A stretch of 64,000 bases of DNA from Flavobacterium gelidicaeli (GTDB lineage Bacteria; Bacteroidota; Bacteroidia; Flavobacteriales; Flavobacteriaceae), in NCBI RefSeq assembly GCF_013294005.1, contig NZ_JABSNK010000004.1:62001-126000 (forward strand). Direction: 5' to 3'. Below the pieces are notes generated by a model, which did no database searches, had not been told where the DNA came from, and was given only the letters and a program-made list of their open reading frames with translations. Of the stretch, positions 1 through 10,004 are shown one piece after another. Position numbers and translations under genes: made by a program. How positions within the stretch are numbered: the stretch's first letter is position 1; the number at the start of each line of letters is the position of its first letter.

Positions 1-31
1 TATTAATAACACACAAGCAATTTAATACAAG

Positions 32-781
32 ATGGGACAAAAGACAAATCCAATTGGAAATAGACTTGGTATCATCAGAGGATGGGACTCAAACTGGTAT
101 GGTGGAAATGATTATGGTGATAAACTTGCCGAAGATCATAAAATCAGAAAGTATATCCATGCTCGTTTATCAAAAGCTAGTGTATCAAAAGTAATCATCG
201 AGAGAACTTTGAAACTTGTAACCGTTACTATCACTACAGCTAGACCTGGTATCATTATTGGGAAAGGTGGGCAAGAGGTAGACAAGTTAAAAGAAGAACT
301 TAAGAAAATTACTGACAAAGAGGTTCAAATCAACATCTTTGAAATTAAAAGACCTGAACTTGATGCTTATTTAGTTGCAACAAGTATCTGCCGTCAAATC
401 GAAAGCAGAATTTCTTACAGACGTGCAATCAAAATGGCTATTGCTGCTTCTATGCGTATGAACGCTGAAGGTATCAAAGTTTTGATTTCTGGTCGTTTGA
501 ATGGTGCTGAGATGGCTCGTTCAGAAGGTTTCAAAGAAGGAAGAGTTCCTTTATCAACTTTCAGAGCTGATATTGATTATGCACTTGCTGAGGCGCATAC
601 TACTTATGGTAGAATGGGTATCAAAGTGTGGATCATGAAAGGTGAAGTTTACGGAAAGAGAGATCTTTCTCCACTTGCTGGAATGGACAAGAAACAATCT
701 GGTGGAAAAGGTGGTGATTCTCCTCGTGGAAAATCTAACTTTAACAAAGGTGGTAAACCAGACGCTCGTAAAAGAAAGTAA
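32..781 (+). CDS. rpsC: 30S ribosomal protein S3
   Basis: Small-subunit head protein at the mRNA entry site. The 249-residue product starts MGQKTNPIG as S3 does and carries the type II KH-domain loop GIIIGKGG near residues 73-80. After the conserved C-terminal domain there is a basic Gly/Lys/Arg-rich tail from about residue 218, longer than in E. coli S3 and common in Bacteroidota. It is the first complete gene of the window. The 31 bases before it are the end of the upstream gene or a spacer; rplV is expected there but is not visible. It is co-transcribed with rplP 18 bases downstream. Confidence 0.98.
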   Translation: MGQKTNPIGNRLGIIRGWDSNWYGGNDYGDKLAEDHKIRKYIHARLSKASVSKVIIERTLKLVTVTITTARPGIIIGKGGQEVDKLKEELKKITDKEVQINIFEIKRPELDAYLVATSICRQIESRISYRRAIKMAIAASMRMNAEGIKVLISGRLNGAEMARSEGFKEGRVPLSTFRADIDYALAEAHTTYGRMGIKVWIMKGEVYGKRDLSPLAGMDKKQSGGKGGDSPRGKSNFNKGGKPDARKRK

Positions 782-799
782 TTTTTAAATTAAAGAAAA

Positions 800-1225
800 A
801 TGTTACAGCCTAAAAGAACAAAATACCGTAAGGTACAAAAAGGTAAAATGAAAGGGAACTCTGGAAGAGGGCATGAACTTTCTAATGGAATGTTTGGTAT
901 TAAATCTGTACATGAAAATGGAATGTTTCTAACTTCTCGTCAAATTGAAGCTGCGCGTATCGCTGCAACTCGTTTTATGAAAAGAGAGGGGCAATTATGG
1001 ATCAAAATATTTCCAGACAAACCAATTACTAAGAAGCCTCTTGAGGTACGTATGGGTAAAGGTAAAGGTGCAGTTGAGTATTGGGCTGCCGTTGTTAAAC
1101 CCGGAAGAATTATGTTTGAAGTTGGAGGAGTTCCTTTGTCAGTTGCAAAAGAGGCGTTACGTCTTGCAGCTCAAAAGCTTCCAGTAAAAACTAAATTCGT
1201 TGTTGCTAGAGATTTCGAAGCATAA
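800..1225 (+). CDS. rplP: 50S ribosomal protein L16
   Basis: Large-subunit protein near the A-site tRNA elbow and the peptidyl transferase centre. At 141 residues it has the family length. The N-terminal [15 protein letters not shown] and the internal [13 protein letters not shown] are characteristic. It lies between rpsC and rpmC as in the S10 operon. There is no Shine-Dalgarno sequence, only an A-rich spacer before the ATG. Confidence 0.98.
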   Translation: MLQPKRTKYRKVQKGKMKGNSGRGHELSNGMFGIKSVHENGMFLTSRQIEAARIAATRFMKREGQLWIKIFPDKPITKKPLEVRMGKGKGAVEYWAAVVKPGRIMFEVGGVPLSVAKEALRLAAQKLPVKTKFVVARDFEA

Positions 1226-1238
1226 TCTATATTATATT

Positions 1239-1430
1239 ATGAAACAATCAGAAATAAAAGATCTTTCTGCAGCGGAGTTGCAAGAAAAACTTAGTCAAAC
1301 TAAGAAGGCATATGCCGATCTAAAAATGGCTCACGCTATTTCTCCAATTGAGAATCCACTTCAAATTAGAGGTGTAAGAAGAACAGTTGCAAGATTAGCT
1401 ACAGAACTTACAAAAAGAGAGTTACAATAA
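1239..1430 (+). CDS. rpmC: 50S ribosomal protein L29
   Basis: Small helical hairpin protein at the polypeptide exit tunnel, 63 residues. An in-frame TTG at 1200 would extend the protein by 13 residues into the end of rplP. I place the start at the ATG at 1239 because the protein then begins MKQSEIKDLSAAELQEKL, which is how L29 begins. The C-terminal IRGVRRTVARLATEL helix fits the family. It follows rplP by 13 bases. Confidence 0.95.
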   Translation: MKQSEIKDLSAAELQEKLSQTKKAYADLKMAHAISPIENPLQIRGVRRTVARLATELTKRELQ

Positions 1431-1447
1431 TTGTAATCTGCTGAAAG

Positions 1448-1708
1448 ATGGAAGAAAAAAGAAATTTAAGAAAAGAGAGAATTGGTGTTGTAACTTCAGA
1501 CAAAATGGATAAATCTATTGTTGTTGCAGAAGTTCGTAAAGTAAAACACCCATTATACGGTAAGTTCGTGTTGAAAACAAAGAAATATGTTGCACACGAC
1601 GAAACAAACGACTGTAATATTGGAGATACTGTAAGAATTAGCGAAACGCGTCCTTTAAGTAAATCTAAATGTTGGAGATTAGTTGAAATCCTAGAAAGAG
1701 CTAAATAA
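1448..1708 (+). CDS. rpsQ: 30S ribosomal protein S17
   Basis: OB-fold protein that binds 16S rRNA early in 30S assembly, 86 residues. The segment [16 protein letters not shown] followed by HPLYGKFV and the Asp/Glu-rich loop is diagnostic. It is separated from rplN by only two bases, which implies translational coupling within the S10 operon. Confidence 0.97.
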   Translation: MEEKRNLRKERIGVVTSDKMDKSIVVAEVRKVKHPLYGKFVLKTKKYVAHDETNDCNIGDTVRISETRPLSKSKCWRLVEILERAK

Positions 1709-1710
1709 TT

Positions 1711-2079
1711 ATGGTACAACAAGAATCAAGACTAAAAGTAGCAGATAACACTGGAGCAAAGGAAGTTTTAACTATCCGTGTTTTAGGAGGTACCAAAAGA
1801 AGGTATGCCTCTGTTGGTGACAAGATTGTAGTTTCTATCAAAGATACAACTCCTAACGGAAGCGTTAAAAAAGGAGCTGTTTCAACTGCAGTTGTTGTAC
1901 GTACCAGAAAAGAAGTGAGAAGAGCCGATGGTTCTTATATCCGTTTCGATGACAATGCATGTGTTCTTTTGAACGCTGCAGGTGAAATGAGAGGAACTCG
2001 TGTTTTTGGACCCGTAGCAAGAGAACTTCGTGAAAAACAATTCATGAAAATTGTATCATTAGCACCAGAAGTGCTTTAA
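1711..2079 (+). CDS. rplN: 50S ribosomal protein L14
   Basis: 122-residue protein at the subunit interface (bridge B8). The N-terminus [18 protein letters not shown] and the C-terminal [23 protein letters not shown] match the family from end to end. In E. coli this is the first spc-operon gene. Here it continues from rpsQ without a promoter-sized gap, so S10 and spc genes probably share one transcript. Confidence 0.98.
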   Translation: MVQQESRLKVADNTGAKEVLTIRVLGGTKRRYASVGDKIVVSIKDTTPNGSVKKGAVSTAVVVRTRKEVRRADGSYIRFDDNACVLLNAAGEMRGTRVFGPVARELREKQFMKIVSLAPEVL

Positions 2080-2090
2080 TTCGTTTTAAG

Positions 2091-2405
2091 ATGATAAAGC
2101 TAAAAATAAAAACAGGTGACATTGTAAGAGTAATTGCTGGAGACCATAAAGGTTCTGAAGGTAAAGTATTACGTGTTGACCGTGAGAAAAACAAAGCTAT
2201 CGTAGAAGGTGTAAACATGGTTTCTAAACATACGAAACCAAGTGCAAAAAGCCCTCAAGGTGGTATTGTGAAAAAAGAAGCTTCTATTCAAATATCTAAT
2301 GTCTCTCTAATTGATCCTAAAACTAAGGAAGCAACTAGAACAGGAGTTAGAGTTGAAGGAGATAAGAAAGTAAGATTTTCAAAAAAATCTAATCAAGTAC
2401 TATAG
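2091..2405 (+). CDS. rplX: 50S ribosomal protein L24
   Basis: Assembly initiator protein of the 50S subunit, 104 residues. The KOW motif is seen as [20 protein letters not shown] near residues 7-26, followed by the conserved [14 protein letters not shown]. Two bases separate it from rplE. Confidence 0.97.
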   Translation: MIKLKIKTGDIVRVIAGDHKGSEGKVLRVDREKNKAIVEGVNMVSKHTKPSAKSPQGGIVKKEASIQISNVSLIDPKTKEATRTGVRVEGDKKVRFSKKSNQVL

Positions 2406-2407
2406 TA

Positions 2408-2959
2408 ATGGCGTATACACCTAGATTGAAAGAAGAATATAAGAGTAGAGTTATCTCTGCTCTTAAAGAAGAGTACGGATATGTAAACGTAATGCAAGTT
2501 CCAAAATTGGAAAAAATCGTTTTAAGCCGTGGAGTTGGAGCAGCAGTTTCTGATAAAAAATTAATCGACTATGCAGTTGATGAATTGACTAAAATTACTG
2601 GACAAAAAGCAGTATCTACTATCTCAAAGAAAGACGTTGCGTCATTCAAATTAAGAAAAGGGATGCCAATTGGAGCAAAAGTTACTTTACGTGGAGAGAG
2701 AATGTATGAGTTTTTAGATAGACTTATTACTTCTGCTTTACCGCGTGTAAGGGATTTTAGTGGGATTAAAGCTACAGGTTTTGATGGAAGAGGAAACTAT
2801 AACCTTGGTGTTTTAGAACAGATCATTTTTCCAGAAATTGATATTGATAAAGTAAACAAAATTTCAGGTATGGATATTACTTTTGTTACTACTGCTCAGA
2901 CAGATAAGGAAGCAAAGTCATTGTTAACTGAACTAGGATTACCTTTTAAAAAGAATTAA
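2408..2959 (+). CDS. rplE: 50S ribosomal protein L5
   Basis: 5S rRNA-binding protein of the central protuberance, 183 residues. The [13 protein letters not shown] segment, the internal [13 protein letters not shown] and the C-terminal [10 protein letters not shown] motif are all present. It sits three bases before rpsN, in the universal L24-L5-S14 order. Confidence 0.98.
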   Translation: MAYTPRLKEEYKSRVISALKEEYGYVNVMQVPKLEKIVLSRGVGAAVSDKKLIDYAVDELTKITGQKAVSTISKKDVASFKLRKGMPIGAKVTLRGERMYEFLDRLITSALPRVRDFSGIKATGFDGRGNYNLGVLEQIIFPEIDIDKVNKISGMDITFVTTAQTDKEAKSLLTELGLPFKKN

Positions 2960-2962
2960 GAT

Positions 2963-3232
2963 ATGGCTAAAGAATCAATGAAAGCCCGTGAGGTTAAGAG
3001 AGAAAAAACGGTAGCAAAGTATGCTGAGAAAAGAAAAGCTTTGTTAGAAGCTGGAGATTTCGTAGGTTTGCAAAAGTTACCGAAAAATGCTTCGCCAGTT
3101 CGTTTACATAATAGATGTAAATTAACAGGTAGACCAAGAGGGTATATGCGTCAATTTGGTGTTTCACGTGTTACATTTCGTGAAATGGCTAATAATGGAT
3201 TGATACCAGGCGTGAAAAAAGCTAGTTGGTAA
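2963..3232 (+). CDS. rpsN: 30S ribosomal protein S14 (zinc-independent type)
   Basis: 89-residue S14 of the long, zinc-free type. The C-terminal block contains [17 protein letters not shown] and FREMANNG. The CxxC pairs of the short zinc-binding S14 are absent and only one cysteine remains. It is followed by a 71-base spacer with a hairpin before rpsH, the first sizeable gap in the operon. Confidence 0.97.
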   Translation: MAKESMKAREVKREKTVAKYAEKRKALLEAGDFVGLQKLPKNASPVRLHNRCKLTGRPRGYMRQFGVSRVTFREMANNGLIPGVKKASW

Positions 3233-3256
3233 AAAATTGAATTTTAATTGGTTAAA

Positions 3257-3283
3257 GGTTCTTTAGAAGGTCTAAAGAAAACC
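3257..3283 (+). promoter_or_regulatory. hairpin in the rpsN-rpsH spacer
   Basis: The 71-base spacer contains GGTTCTTTAG, a short AAGGT loop, then CTAAAG and AACC, giving a 6-bp inner stem and a 4-bp outer stem split by two unpaired bases. Other spacers in this part of the operon are 2-20 bases. Position directly upstream of S8, the known spc-operon autoregulator in E. coli, makes an S8-responsive or processing element possible. That role is inference; only the inverted repeat is seen. Confidence 0.4.
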
Positions 3284-3303
3284 ATAATCGCAAATTTATA
3301 CAT

Positions 3304-3702
3304 ATGTATACAGATCCTATTGCAGATTATTTAACAAGGGTTAGAAACGCTGTGGCTGCAAACCACAAAGTTGTCGAAATTCCTGCATCTAATCTAAAAA
3401 AAGAAATAACTAAGATCTTATTTGATCAAGGTTATATCTTAAGTTACAAATTTGAAGACAACGCTGTTCAGGGTTCAATCAAAATTGCTTTGAAGTATGA
3501 TAAAGATACTAAGGAGTCAGTAATTAAAGATATCCAAAGAATTAGTAAACCAGGTTTACGTAAATATTCAAGTTCTTCTTCTATTCCAAGAATCCTTAAT
3601 GGATTAGGAATTGCTATCGTTTCTACGTCAAAAGGTTTGATGACTGGAAAGAAAGCAAAACAACTTAATGTTGGTGGAGAGGTAATTTGTTACGTATACT
3701 AA
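3304..3702 (+). CDS. rpsH: 30S ribosomal protein S8
   Basis: 16S rRNA-binding protein of the central domain, 132 residues. It opens [16 protein letters not shown] and ends with the family signature [21 protein letters not shown]8 is the translational repressor of the spc operon in E. coli. Here it is the first gene after a hairpin-containing spacer. Confidence 0.98.
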   Translation: MYTDPIADYLTRVRNAVAANHKVVEIPASNLKKEITKILFDQGYILSYKFEDNAVQGSIKIALKYDKDTKESVIKDIQRISKPGLRKYSSSSSIPRILNGLGIAIVSTSKGLMTGKKAKQLNVGGEVICYVY

Positions 3703-3717
3703 TAAAAAGACTATAAG

Positions 3718-4260
3718 ATGTCAAGAATAGGTAAAAGCCCAATTGTAATCCCTGCTGGCGTAACTGTAGAAGTTAAAGACGGTATTATTACAGTAAAAGG
3801 AAAAAACGGTCAACTAACTCAGGAGTTCTCGGACGTTACTGTAACAGTTGAAGGTGATCAAGTCCAAGTTGATAGATCATCTGATCATAAAGACCAAAGA
3901 GCAAAACATGGTTTATATAGATCATTAATCAATAACATGATTTTAGGTGTTACTGATGGTTTTACAAAATCTTTAGAATTGGTAGGTGTTGGTTATAGAG
4001 CTTCAAATCAAGGTCAAAAACTAGATTTAGCTCTTGGATATTCTCATAATATTGTTTTAGATATTGCTCCTGAAGTAACTCTTGAAACAATATCTGAAAA
4101 AGGAAAAAACCCAATAGTAAAGTTAACATCAATTGATAAACAACTTTTAGGTCAAGTAGCGGCAAAGATTAGAGGTTTCCGTAAGCCTGAGCCGTATAAA
4201 GGAAAAGGTGTTAAGTTTGTGGGTGAAGTATTAAGAAGAAAAGCAGGTAAATCAGCTTAA
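3718..4260 (+). CDS. rplF: 50S ribosomal protein L6
   Basis: Two-domain protein near the factor-binding site, 180 residues. It begins MSRIGKSPIVIPAGV and carries the C-terminal signature RKPEPYKGKGVKF. The family length and position between rpsH and rplR are as expected. Confidence 0.98.
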   Translation: MSRIGKSPIVIPAGVTVEVKDGIITVKGKNGQLTQEFSDVTVTVEGDQVQVDRSSDHKDQRAKHGLYRSLINNMILGVTDGFTKSLELVGVGYRASNQGQKLDLALGYSHNIVLDIAPEVTLETISEKGKNPIVKLTSIDKQLLGQVAAKIRGFRKPEPYKGKGVKFVGEVLRRKAGKSA

Positions 4261-4273
4261 AAAATAAGAGATT

Positions 4274-4624
4274 ATGTCATTAACAAAACCTGAAAGAAGA
4301 CAGAGAATTAGATTCAGAATTAGAAAAACGATTAGTGGTACTACTACAAATCCAAGACTATCTGTTTTTAGAAGTAACAAAGAAATATACGCGCAACTTA
4401 TTGATGACGTAAATGGAGTTACTTTATTAGCTGCTTCTTCAAGAGAAAAAGAAATAGGAAAAGGTACGAACGTAGAGGTTGCTACTGCAGTTGGGAAACT
4501 AGTTGCAGAAAAAGCATTAAAAGCTGGGATAGAAGTGGTGACATTCGATAGAGGAGGTTACTTGTATCATGGGCGTATTAAATCATTAGCAGAAGGCGCG
4601 AGAGCGGCTGGACTTAAATTCTAA
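4274..4624 (+). CDS. rplR: 50S ribosomal protein L18
   Basis: 5S rRNA-binding protein, 116 residues. The segment [18 protein letters not shown] and the C-terminal [20 protein letters not shown] are the L18 hallmarks. Six bases separate it from rpsE. Confidence 0.98.
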   Translation: MSLTKPERRQRIRFRIRKTISGTTTNPRLSVFRSNKEIYAQLIDDVNGVTLLAASSREKEIGKGTNVEVATAVGKLVAEKALKAGIEVVTFDRGGYLYHGRIKSLAEGARAAGLKF

Positions 4625-4630
4625 TATATT

Positions 4631-5155
4631 ATGTCTAATAAATACAAGAATGTAGAGTTAGTAAAACCAACTGGTCTTGAATTAAAAGATCGTTTGGTGA
4701 GTGTTAATCGTGTTACTAAGGTTACAAAAGGAGGTAGAGCTTTTGGTTTTTCTGCTATTGTAGTTGTAGGTGATGAAAATGGTGTTGTAGGACATGGATT
4801 AGGAAAATCTAAAGATGTTTCTGAAGCAATTGCGAAAGCAGTAGAAGATGCTAAGAAAAATTTAGTAAAAATTCCTTTAAATGGACAATCAGTTCCACAC
4901 GAACAAAAAGGTAAATTTGGTGGTGCACGTGTATTTTTAATTCCTGCCTCTCATGGTACAGGAGTTATTGCTGGTGGAGCTGTTCGTTCAGTTCTTGAAT
5001 CAGTAGGTATTCACGATGTATTATCTAAATCACAAGGATCTTCAAATCCTCACAACGTAGTTAAAGCAACTTTTGATGCTTTATTACAAATGAGAAGCGC
5101 TTACAGTGTTGCAAAACAAAGAGGGGTTTCTTTAGAAAAAGTTTTTAAAGGTTAA
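4631..5155 (+). CDS. rpsE: 30S ribosomal protein S5
   Basis: Decoding-fidelity protein, 174 residues. The N-terminal double-stranded RNA-binding-like domain contains [19 protein letters not shown]. The C-terminal domain has the [15 protein letters not shown] signature. Spectinomycin resistance in other bacteria maps to the loop before the first signature, which looks normal here. Confidence 0.98.
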   Translation: MSNKYKNVELVKPTGLELKDRLVSVNRVTKVTKGGRAFGFSAIVVVGDENGVVGHGLGKSKDVSEAIAKAVEDAKKNLVKIPLNGQSVPHEQKGKFGGARVFLIPASHGTGVIAGGAVRSVLESVGIHDVLSKSQGSSNPHNVVKATFDALLQMRSAYSVAKQRGVSLEKVFKG

Positions 5156-5167
5156 TTCAAGGAAATT

Positions 5168-5350
5168 ATGGCTAAATTATTAGTAAAACAAGTTAGAAGT
5201 AAAATCAACTGTCCGCTTGATCAAAAAAGAGGATTAGAGGCTTTAGGTCTACGTAAAATGGGTCAAGTTGTAGAACATGACTCAAACCCTGCAATCCTTG
5301 GGATGATAAACAAAGTTAAACACTTAGTTTCTGTAGAGGAAGCTAAATAA
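5168..5350 (+). CDS. rpmD: 50S ribosomal protein L30
   Basis: Small 60-residue protein of the 50S subunit. The internal segment LEALGLRKMGQVVEHDSNPAILGMI aligns with L30, which is absent from some bacterial lineages. It lies between rpsE and rplO as in the spc operon. Confidence 0.97.
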   Translation: MAKLLVKQVRSKINCPLDQKRGLEALGLRKMGQVVEHDSNPAILGMINKVKHLVSVEEAK

Positions 5351-5361
5351 CAAATACTGTT

Positions 5362-5814
5362 ATGAATTTAAGTAACTTACAACCAGCTGAAGGGTCAACG
5401 CACAATCAAAATAAAAGATTAGGTAGAGGAGAAGGTTCTGGAAAAGGTGGTACTTCTGCAAGAGGTCACAAAGGAGCAAAATCTCGTTCTGGTTATTCTA
5501 AAAAGATTGGTTTTGAGGGAGGGCAAATGCCACTTCAAAGACGTGTGCCTAAGTTTGGTTTCACAAACATCAACCGTAAAGATTACGAAGGTGTTAATCT
5601 AGATACAATCCAGTTATTAGTAGATAATGGAATCGTAACTGATTCTATCGATATGACAACCTATGTTGCAAATCGTTTAGCTACTAAAAATGAAATTGTT
5701 AAGATTTTAGGAAGAGGAGAATTGAAAGCAAAATTAAAAGTAACCGCTCACAAATTTACTGCTACTGCAAAAGCTGCTATTGAAGCTGCTGGTGGAGAAG
5801 CTGTGACAATATAA
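5362..5814 (+). CDS. rplO: 50S ribosomal protein L15
   Basis: 150-residue late-assembly protein. The glycine/arginine-rich N-terminal extension (GRGEGSGKGGTSARGHKG) that threads into 23S rRNA is evident, followed by the globular domain with GFEGGQMPLQRRVPKFGF. It is 11 bases upstream of secY. Confidence 0.98.
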   Translation: MNLSNLQPAEGSTHNQNKRLGRGEGSGKGGTSARGHKGAKSRSGYSKKIGFEGGQMPLQRRVPKFGFTNINRKDYEGVNLDTIQLLVDNGIVTDSIDMTTYVANRLATKNEIVKILGRGELKAKLKVTAHKFTATAKAAIEAAGGEAVTI

Positions 5815-5825
5815 TTTTTCAATTT

Positions 5826-7172
5826 ATGAAGAAATTTATTGAATCAATAAGCAATGTTTGGAAAATCGAGGAACTAAAAAACAGAATCCTAATTACATTA
5901 GGTCTGCTTTTAGTTTATCGTTTTGGAGCACATGTTACGCTGCCGGGAATCGATGCAACACAATTAACAAGTTTAGCTGGCCAAACCAAAAGTGGTATTG
6001 GATCTATTTTAGATATGTTTACTGGTGGTGCATTCTCTAAAGCGTCTGTTTTTGCTCTAGGAATTATGCCTTACATCTCGGCATCTATTGTAGTTCAGTT
6101 AATGGGAATTGCTATTCCTTATTTACAAAAATTACAAAGTGACGGTGAAAGTGGTAGAAAAAAGATTAATCAGATAACACGTTGGTTGACGATAGGGATT
6201 ACTCTACTTCAAGGCCCAACTTACATCTATAATCTATATAGAACTTTACCTAGTAGTGCATTTTTATTAGGGTTTAATTCTTTTGAATTCTTATTTTCTT
6301 CAGTAGTTATCTTAGTTACAGGTACGATTTTTGCCATGTGGTTAGGAGAAAAAATAACTGACAAAGGAATTGGAAATGGTATATCACTTTTAATTATGGT
6401 CGGTATACTTGCAAGATTTCCTCAAGCATTTATACAAGAATTTACAACTAGAGTTACAAATAACAATGGAGGACCAATGTTATTGGTTATTGAAATTATT
6501 ATCTGGCTTTTAGTTATTGTTGCCTGTGTTTTATTAACTATGGCAATTAGAAAAATACCAGTTCAGTATGCACGTCGTACTACATCAGGTGATTATGAGC
6601 AAGATTTAATGGGTGGTAATAGACAATGGATTCCTTTAAAGCTTAATGCTTCTGGAGTTATGCCTATTATTTTTGCTCAAGCAATTATGTTTATACCTGC
6701 TGCAGTTGCTGGGTTATCAAAATCAGATGCATCACAATCAATTGCTGGTGCTTTTAGTAATATGTTCGGTTTTTGGTATAATTTACTGTTTGCAACATTA
6801 ATTGTTGTATTTACATTCTTTTATACTGCGATTACTGTTCCTACTAATAAGATGTCAGATGATCTAAAGAGAAGTGGTGGTTTTATTCCAGGTGTTAGAC
6901 CAGGAGTTGAAACTTCAGAATTTTTAGATAAAGTGATGTCATTGATAACTTTCCCAGGATCTTTATTTCTTGCTTTAATAGCTGTGTTCCCAGCGATTGT
7001 TGTAAGTGTTATGGATGTTCAACAATCTTGGGCAATGTTTTTTGGGGGTACCTCATTAATCATCATGGTTGGTGTTGCAATTGATACAATTCAACAAATC
7101 AATTCATATTTGTTAAACAAACATTATGACGGTTTAATGAAAAGTGGAAAAAATAGAAAAGCAGTAGCTTAA
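5826..7172 (+). CDS. secY: preprotein translocase channel subunit SecY
   Basis: Core channel of the Sec translocon in the inner membrane, 448 residues with ten hydrophobic segments. The plug region [19 protein letters not shown] and the C-terminal cytoplasmic loop [12 protein letters not shown] are characteristic. Location between rplO and infA is conserved. It is needed for export of the lipoproteins and membrane proteins of the polysaccharide locus downstream, as of all Sec substrates. Confidence 0.98.
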   Translation: MKKFIESISNVWKIEELKNRILITLGLLLVYRFGAHVTLPGIDATQLTSLAGQTKSGIGSILDMFTGGAFSKASVFALGIMPYISASIVVQLMGIAIPYLQKLQSDGESGRKKINQITRWLTIGITLLQGPTYIYNLYRTLPSSAFLLGFNSFEFLFSSVVILVTGTIFAMWLGEKITDKGIGNGISLLIMVGILARFPQAFIQEFTTRVTNNNGGPMLLVIEIIIWLLVIVACVLLTMAIRKIPVQYARRTTSGDYEQDLMGGNRQWIPLKLNASGVMPIIFAQAIMFIPAAVAGLSKSDASQSIAGAFSNMFGFWYNLLFATLIVVFTFFYTAITVPTNKMSDDLKRSGGFIPGVRPGVETSEFLDKVMSLITFPGSLFLALIAVFPAIVVSVMDVQQSWAMFFGGTSLIIMVGVAIDTIQQINSYLLNKHYDGLMKSGKNRKAVA

Positions 7173-7176
7173 TTTT

Positions 7177-7392
7177 ATGGCAAAACAATCAGCAATAGAA
7201 CAAGACGGATCGATCATTGAAGCATTATCAAATGCTATGTTCCGTGTAGAATTAGAGAACGGACATATTGTAATTGCTCATATTTCTGGAAAAATGCGTA
7301 TGCATTACATCAAATTATTACCTGGTGATAAAGTGAAATTAGAAATGAGCCCTTACGATTTGTCAAAAGCAAGAATTACTTATAGATATTAA
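7177..7392 (+). CDS. infA: translation initiation factor IF-1
   Basis: 71-residue OB-fold factor that blocks the ribosomal A site during initiation. The sequence [17 protein letters not shown] and [20 protein letters not shown] are typical. It follows secY by four bases and precedes rpmJ by 12. Confidence 0.98.
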   Translation: MAKQSAIEQDGSIIEALSNAMFRVELENGHIVIAHISGKMRMHYIKLLPGDKVKLEMSPYDLSKARITYRY

Positions 7393-7404
7393 AGGATATT
7401 CACT

Positions 7405-7521
7405 ATGAAAGTTAGAGCATCAGTAAAAAAGAGAAGTCCCGAGTGCAAAATTGTGCGTAGAAAAGGGAGATTGTACGTTATAAACAAAAAGAATCCTAGA
7501 TTTAAACAAAGACAAGGATAA
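7405..7521 (+). CDS. rpmJ: 50S ribosomal protein L36 (one-cysteine type)
   Basis: A 38-residue ORF read directly from the DNA between infA and rpsM. It begins [19 protein letters not shown] and ends NPRFKQRQG, the L36 pattern. Of the C-C-C-H zinc ligands of E. coli L36 only Cys14 is kept; positions 11, 27 and 33 are Ser, Asn and Phe. This is therefore a zinc-free form, which is usual in Bacteroidota. The stop codon is two bases before the rpsM start. Confidence 0.96.
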   Translation: MKVRASVKKRSPECKIVRRKGRLYVINKKNPRFKQRQG

Positions 7522-7523
7522 TT

Positions 7524-7898
7524 ATGGCAAGAATAGCAGGGGTAGATATCCCAAAAAATAAGAGAGGTGTTATAGCACTTACCTACATCTTCGGATTAGG
7601 AAAAAGTAGAGCTATTGAGATTTTAGAAAAAGCTCAAGTAAGCCAAGACAAAAAAGTTCAAGATTGGAATGATGACGAAATCGGAGCAATTCGTGAAGTA
7701 GTTGGTTCATTTAAAATTGAAGGAGAATTACGTTCTGAAGTTTCTTTAAACATCAAACGTTTAATGGATATTGGTTGTTATAGAGGTATTCGTCATAGAA
7801 CTGGTCTTCCTTTAAGAGGGCAAAGAACTAAGAATAACTCTAGAACTAGAAAAGGTAAAAGAAAAACTGTTGCGAACAAGAAAAAAGCAACTAAATAA
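7524..7898 (+). CDS. rpsM: 30S ribosomal protein S13
   Basis: Head protein contacting P-site tRNA and forming bridges to the 50S subunit, 124 residues. It begins [15 protein letters not shown] and has the C-terminal signature [22 protein letters not shown]. First gene of the alpha-type cluster with rpsK, rpsD, rpoA and rplQ. Confidence 0.98.
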   Translation: MARIAGVDIPKNKRGVIALTYIFGLGKSRAIEILEKAQVSQDKKVQDWNDDEIGAIREVVGSFKIEGELRSEVSLNIKRLMDIGCYRGIRHRTGLPLRGQRTKNNSRTRKGKRKTVANKKKATK

Positions 7899-7906
7899 TA
7901 AGTAAT

Positions 7907-8290
7907 ATGGCTAAAGCAACTGCAAAAAAACGTAAAGTTATCGTTGAATCAACGGGAGAAGCTCATATTTCTGCTACCTTCAATAACATCATCATTTCTT
8001 TGACAAACAAAAAAGGTGAAGTTATTTCTTGGTCTTCAGCTGGTAAAATGGGTTTTAGAGGTTCTAAAAAGAACACTCCATACGCGGCTCAAATGGCAGC
8101 AGAAGATTGTAGTAAAGTAGCTCTTGAAGCAGGACTTAAAAAAGTGAAAGTTTATGTTAAAGGACCAGGTAACGGACGTGAGTCTGCTATTCGATCTTTA
8201 CATAACGGTGGAATTGAAGTTACAGAGATTATCGATGTTACTCCAATGCCTCACAATGGATGTCGTCCTCCAAAAAGACGTAGAGTTTAA
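7907..8290 (+). CDS. rpsK: 30S ribosomal protein S11
   Basis: Platform protein next to the E site, 127 residues. The conserved block [13 protein letters not shown] and the C-terminal ending [18 protein letters not shown] are definitive. It is followed by a 91-base structured spacer before rpsD. Confidence 0.98.
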   Translation: MAKATAKKRKVIVESTGEAHISATFNNIIISLTNKKGEVISWSSAGKMGFRGSKKNTPYAAQMAAEDCSKVALEAGLKKVKVYVKGPGNGRESAIRSLHNGGIEVTEIIDVTPMPHNGCRPPKRRRV

Positions 8291-8310
8291 TAATATATTT
8301 AAGTATAACT

Positions 8311-8363
8311 AGGTAGAATATACGATTATCGAAGGATATGACCTGAATTCATAATCTCTACCT
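8311..8363 (+). promoter_or_regulatory. putative S4 ribosomal leader RNA upstream of rpsD
   Basis: The 91-base spacer folds into a long hairpin. AGGTAGA (8311-8317) pairs with TCTACCT (8357-8363). Then, after a one-sided bulge, GATTAT (8324-8329) pairs with ATAATC (8351-8356), with AGG and CCT able to pair inside the large apical loop. S4 autoregulates the alpha operon in several bacteria, and leader candidates upstream of rpsD in Bacteroidia and Flavobacteria have been described as I recall. Matching this copy to such a family would need a covariance-model search. Confidence 0.55.
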
Positions 8364-8381
8364 TAATTTAATTTTTTAGAA

Positions 8382-8987
8382 ATGGCAAGATATACTGGTC
8401 CAAAAACTAGAATTGCTCGTAAATTTGGCGAAGCAATATTCGGAGATGACAAAGCATTCGAAAGAAGAAGCTACCCACCTGGACAACACGGGATGGCCAA
8501 AAAAAGAGGTAAAAAATCTGAATATGCAATCCAGTTAATGGAAAAGCAAAAAGCTAAATATTCTTATGGAATTTTAGAAAAACAATTCAGAGGTTTATTT
8601 AAAAAAGCATCAGCTACTAAAGGAGTTACTGGTGAAGTTCTTTTACAATTATGTGAAGCTAGATTAGATAACGTAGTATTCAGAATGGGTATTGCTCCAT
8701 CTCGTAGAGGTGCTAGACAATTAGTTTCTCACAGACACATCACTGTAAACGGTGATGTTGTAAATATAGCTTCTTACCACCTTAAACCTGGTGATAAAGT
8801 TGCTGTTCGTGAAAAGTCTAAATCTTTAGAAGCAATCGAACGTTCTTTATCTAATTCAAGTCATGTTTATGAATGGATTACTTGGAATAATGACGTTAAA
8901 GAAGGTACTTTTGTTTCTGTACCTGCTAGACTTCAAATTCCAGAAAACATTAAAGAACAATTAATCGTAGAGTTGTACAACAAATAA
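8382..8987 (+). CDS. rpsD: 30S ribosomal protein S4
   Basis: Primary 16S rRNA-binding and assembly protein, 201 residues. The N-terminus [17 protein letters not shown] and the S4 RNA-binding domain [20 protein letters not shown] (about residues 95-114) are clear. The zinc-binding cysteines found in some S4 proteins are missing. It is preceded by a structured leader that may mediate its own control. Confidence 0.98.
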   Translation: MARYTGPKTRIARKFGEAIFGDDKAFERRSYPPGQHGMAKKRGKKSEYAIQLMEKQKAKYSYGILEKQFRGLFKKASATKGVTGEVLLQLCEARLDNVVFRMGIAPSRRGARQLVSHRHITVNGDVVNIASYHLKPGDKVAVREKSKSLEAIERSLSNSSHVYEWITWNNDVKEGTFVSVPARLQIPENIKEQLIVELYNK

Positions 8988-9008
8988 TAATTGACTTAGT
9001 CGAAATTT

Positions 9009-10001
9009 ATGGCAATATTTAATTTTCAGAAGCCCGATAAAGTTATCATGATTGATTCAACTGATTTTGAAGGAAAGTTTGAATTCAGACCTTTAGAACC
9101 AGGATACGGATTAACCGTTGGTAATGCACTTAGAAGAGTTTTGCTTTCAGCATTAGAAGGTTATGCAATTACATCTGTTCGCATAGAAGGTGTAGATCAT
9201 GAGTTTTCTACTATTTCAGGAGTTGTTGAAGACGTTACCGAAATTATTCTTAATCTTAAACAGGTACGTTTTAAACGTCAAATTGAAGATATAGATAATG
9301 AAGCAGTTACTATTTCTGTTTCTGGTAAAGATCAATTAACAGCTGGTGATTTTCAAAAATTTATCTCAGGTTTCCAAGTTTTGAATCCAGAACTAGTAAT
9401 TTGTAATTTAGATAGTAAAATCAAACTGAATTTCGATTTAACAATCGAAAAAGGTAGAGGATATGTTCCTGCTGAAGAGAACAAAAAACAGAATGCTGCA
9501 ATTGGAACCATTTTTACAGATTCTATTTTTACTCCGGTAAAAAATGTAAAATATGCAATAGAAAACTTCCGTGTAGAGCAAAAAACAGATTATGAAAAAT
9601 TAGTTTTTGAAATTAAAACTGATGGTTCTATTAATCCAAAAGATGCCCTTACTGAAGCTGCTAAAGTTTTAATTCACCACTTCATGTTGTTCTCTGATGA
9701 AAGAATTACACTTGAGGCTGATGAAATTGCACAAACAGAATCGTATGATGAAGAATCATTACATATGAGACAATTGCTTAAAACTAAGCTTGTTGATATG
9801 GATTTATCTGTTAGAGCATTAAATTGTTTGAAAGCGGCTGAAGTTGATACACTTGGAGATTTAGTATCTTTCAATAAAAATGACCTAATGAAATTCCGTA
9901 ATTTTGGTAAAAAATCTTTAACTGAACTAGATGAACTAGTTGCTGTTAAGAATTTAACCTTCGGTATGGACTTAGCGAAATACAAATTAGATAAAGAATA
10001 A
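9009..10001 (+). CDS. rpoA: DNA-directed RNA polymerase subunit alpha
   Basis: 330-residue scaffold for RNA polymerase assembly. The N-terminal dimerisation domain has the family signature [20 protein letters not shown]. The C-terminal domain, with [20 protein letters not shown] and [15 protein letters not shown], is complete and would contact UP elements and activators. Co-transcription with rpsD and rplQ is the general bacterial arrangement. Confidence 0.98.
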   Translation: MAIFNFQKPDKVIMIDSTDFEGKFEFRPLEPGYGLTVGNALRRVLLSALEGYAITSVRIEGVDHEFSTISGVVEDVTEIILNLKQVRFKRQIEDIDNEAVTISVSGKDQLTAGDFQKFISGFQVLNPELVICNLDSKIKLNFDLTIEKGRGYVPAEENKKQNAAIGTIFTDSIFTPVKNVKYAIENFRVEQKTDYEKLVFEIKTDGSINPKDALTEAAKVLIHHFMLFSDERITLEADEIAQTESYDEESLHMRQLLKTKLVDMDLSVRALNCLKAAEVDTLGDLVSFNKNDLMKFRNFGKKSLTELDELVAVKNLTFGMDLAKYKLDKE

Positions 10002-10004
10002 ATT

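Noticed and set aside
1200..1238. Longer N-terminus for rpmC from a TTG start
   Set aside because: The added 13 residues overlap the end of rplP and do not resemble L29; the ATG at 1239 gives the standard start.
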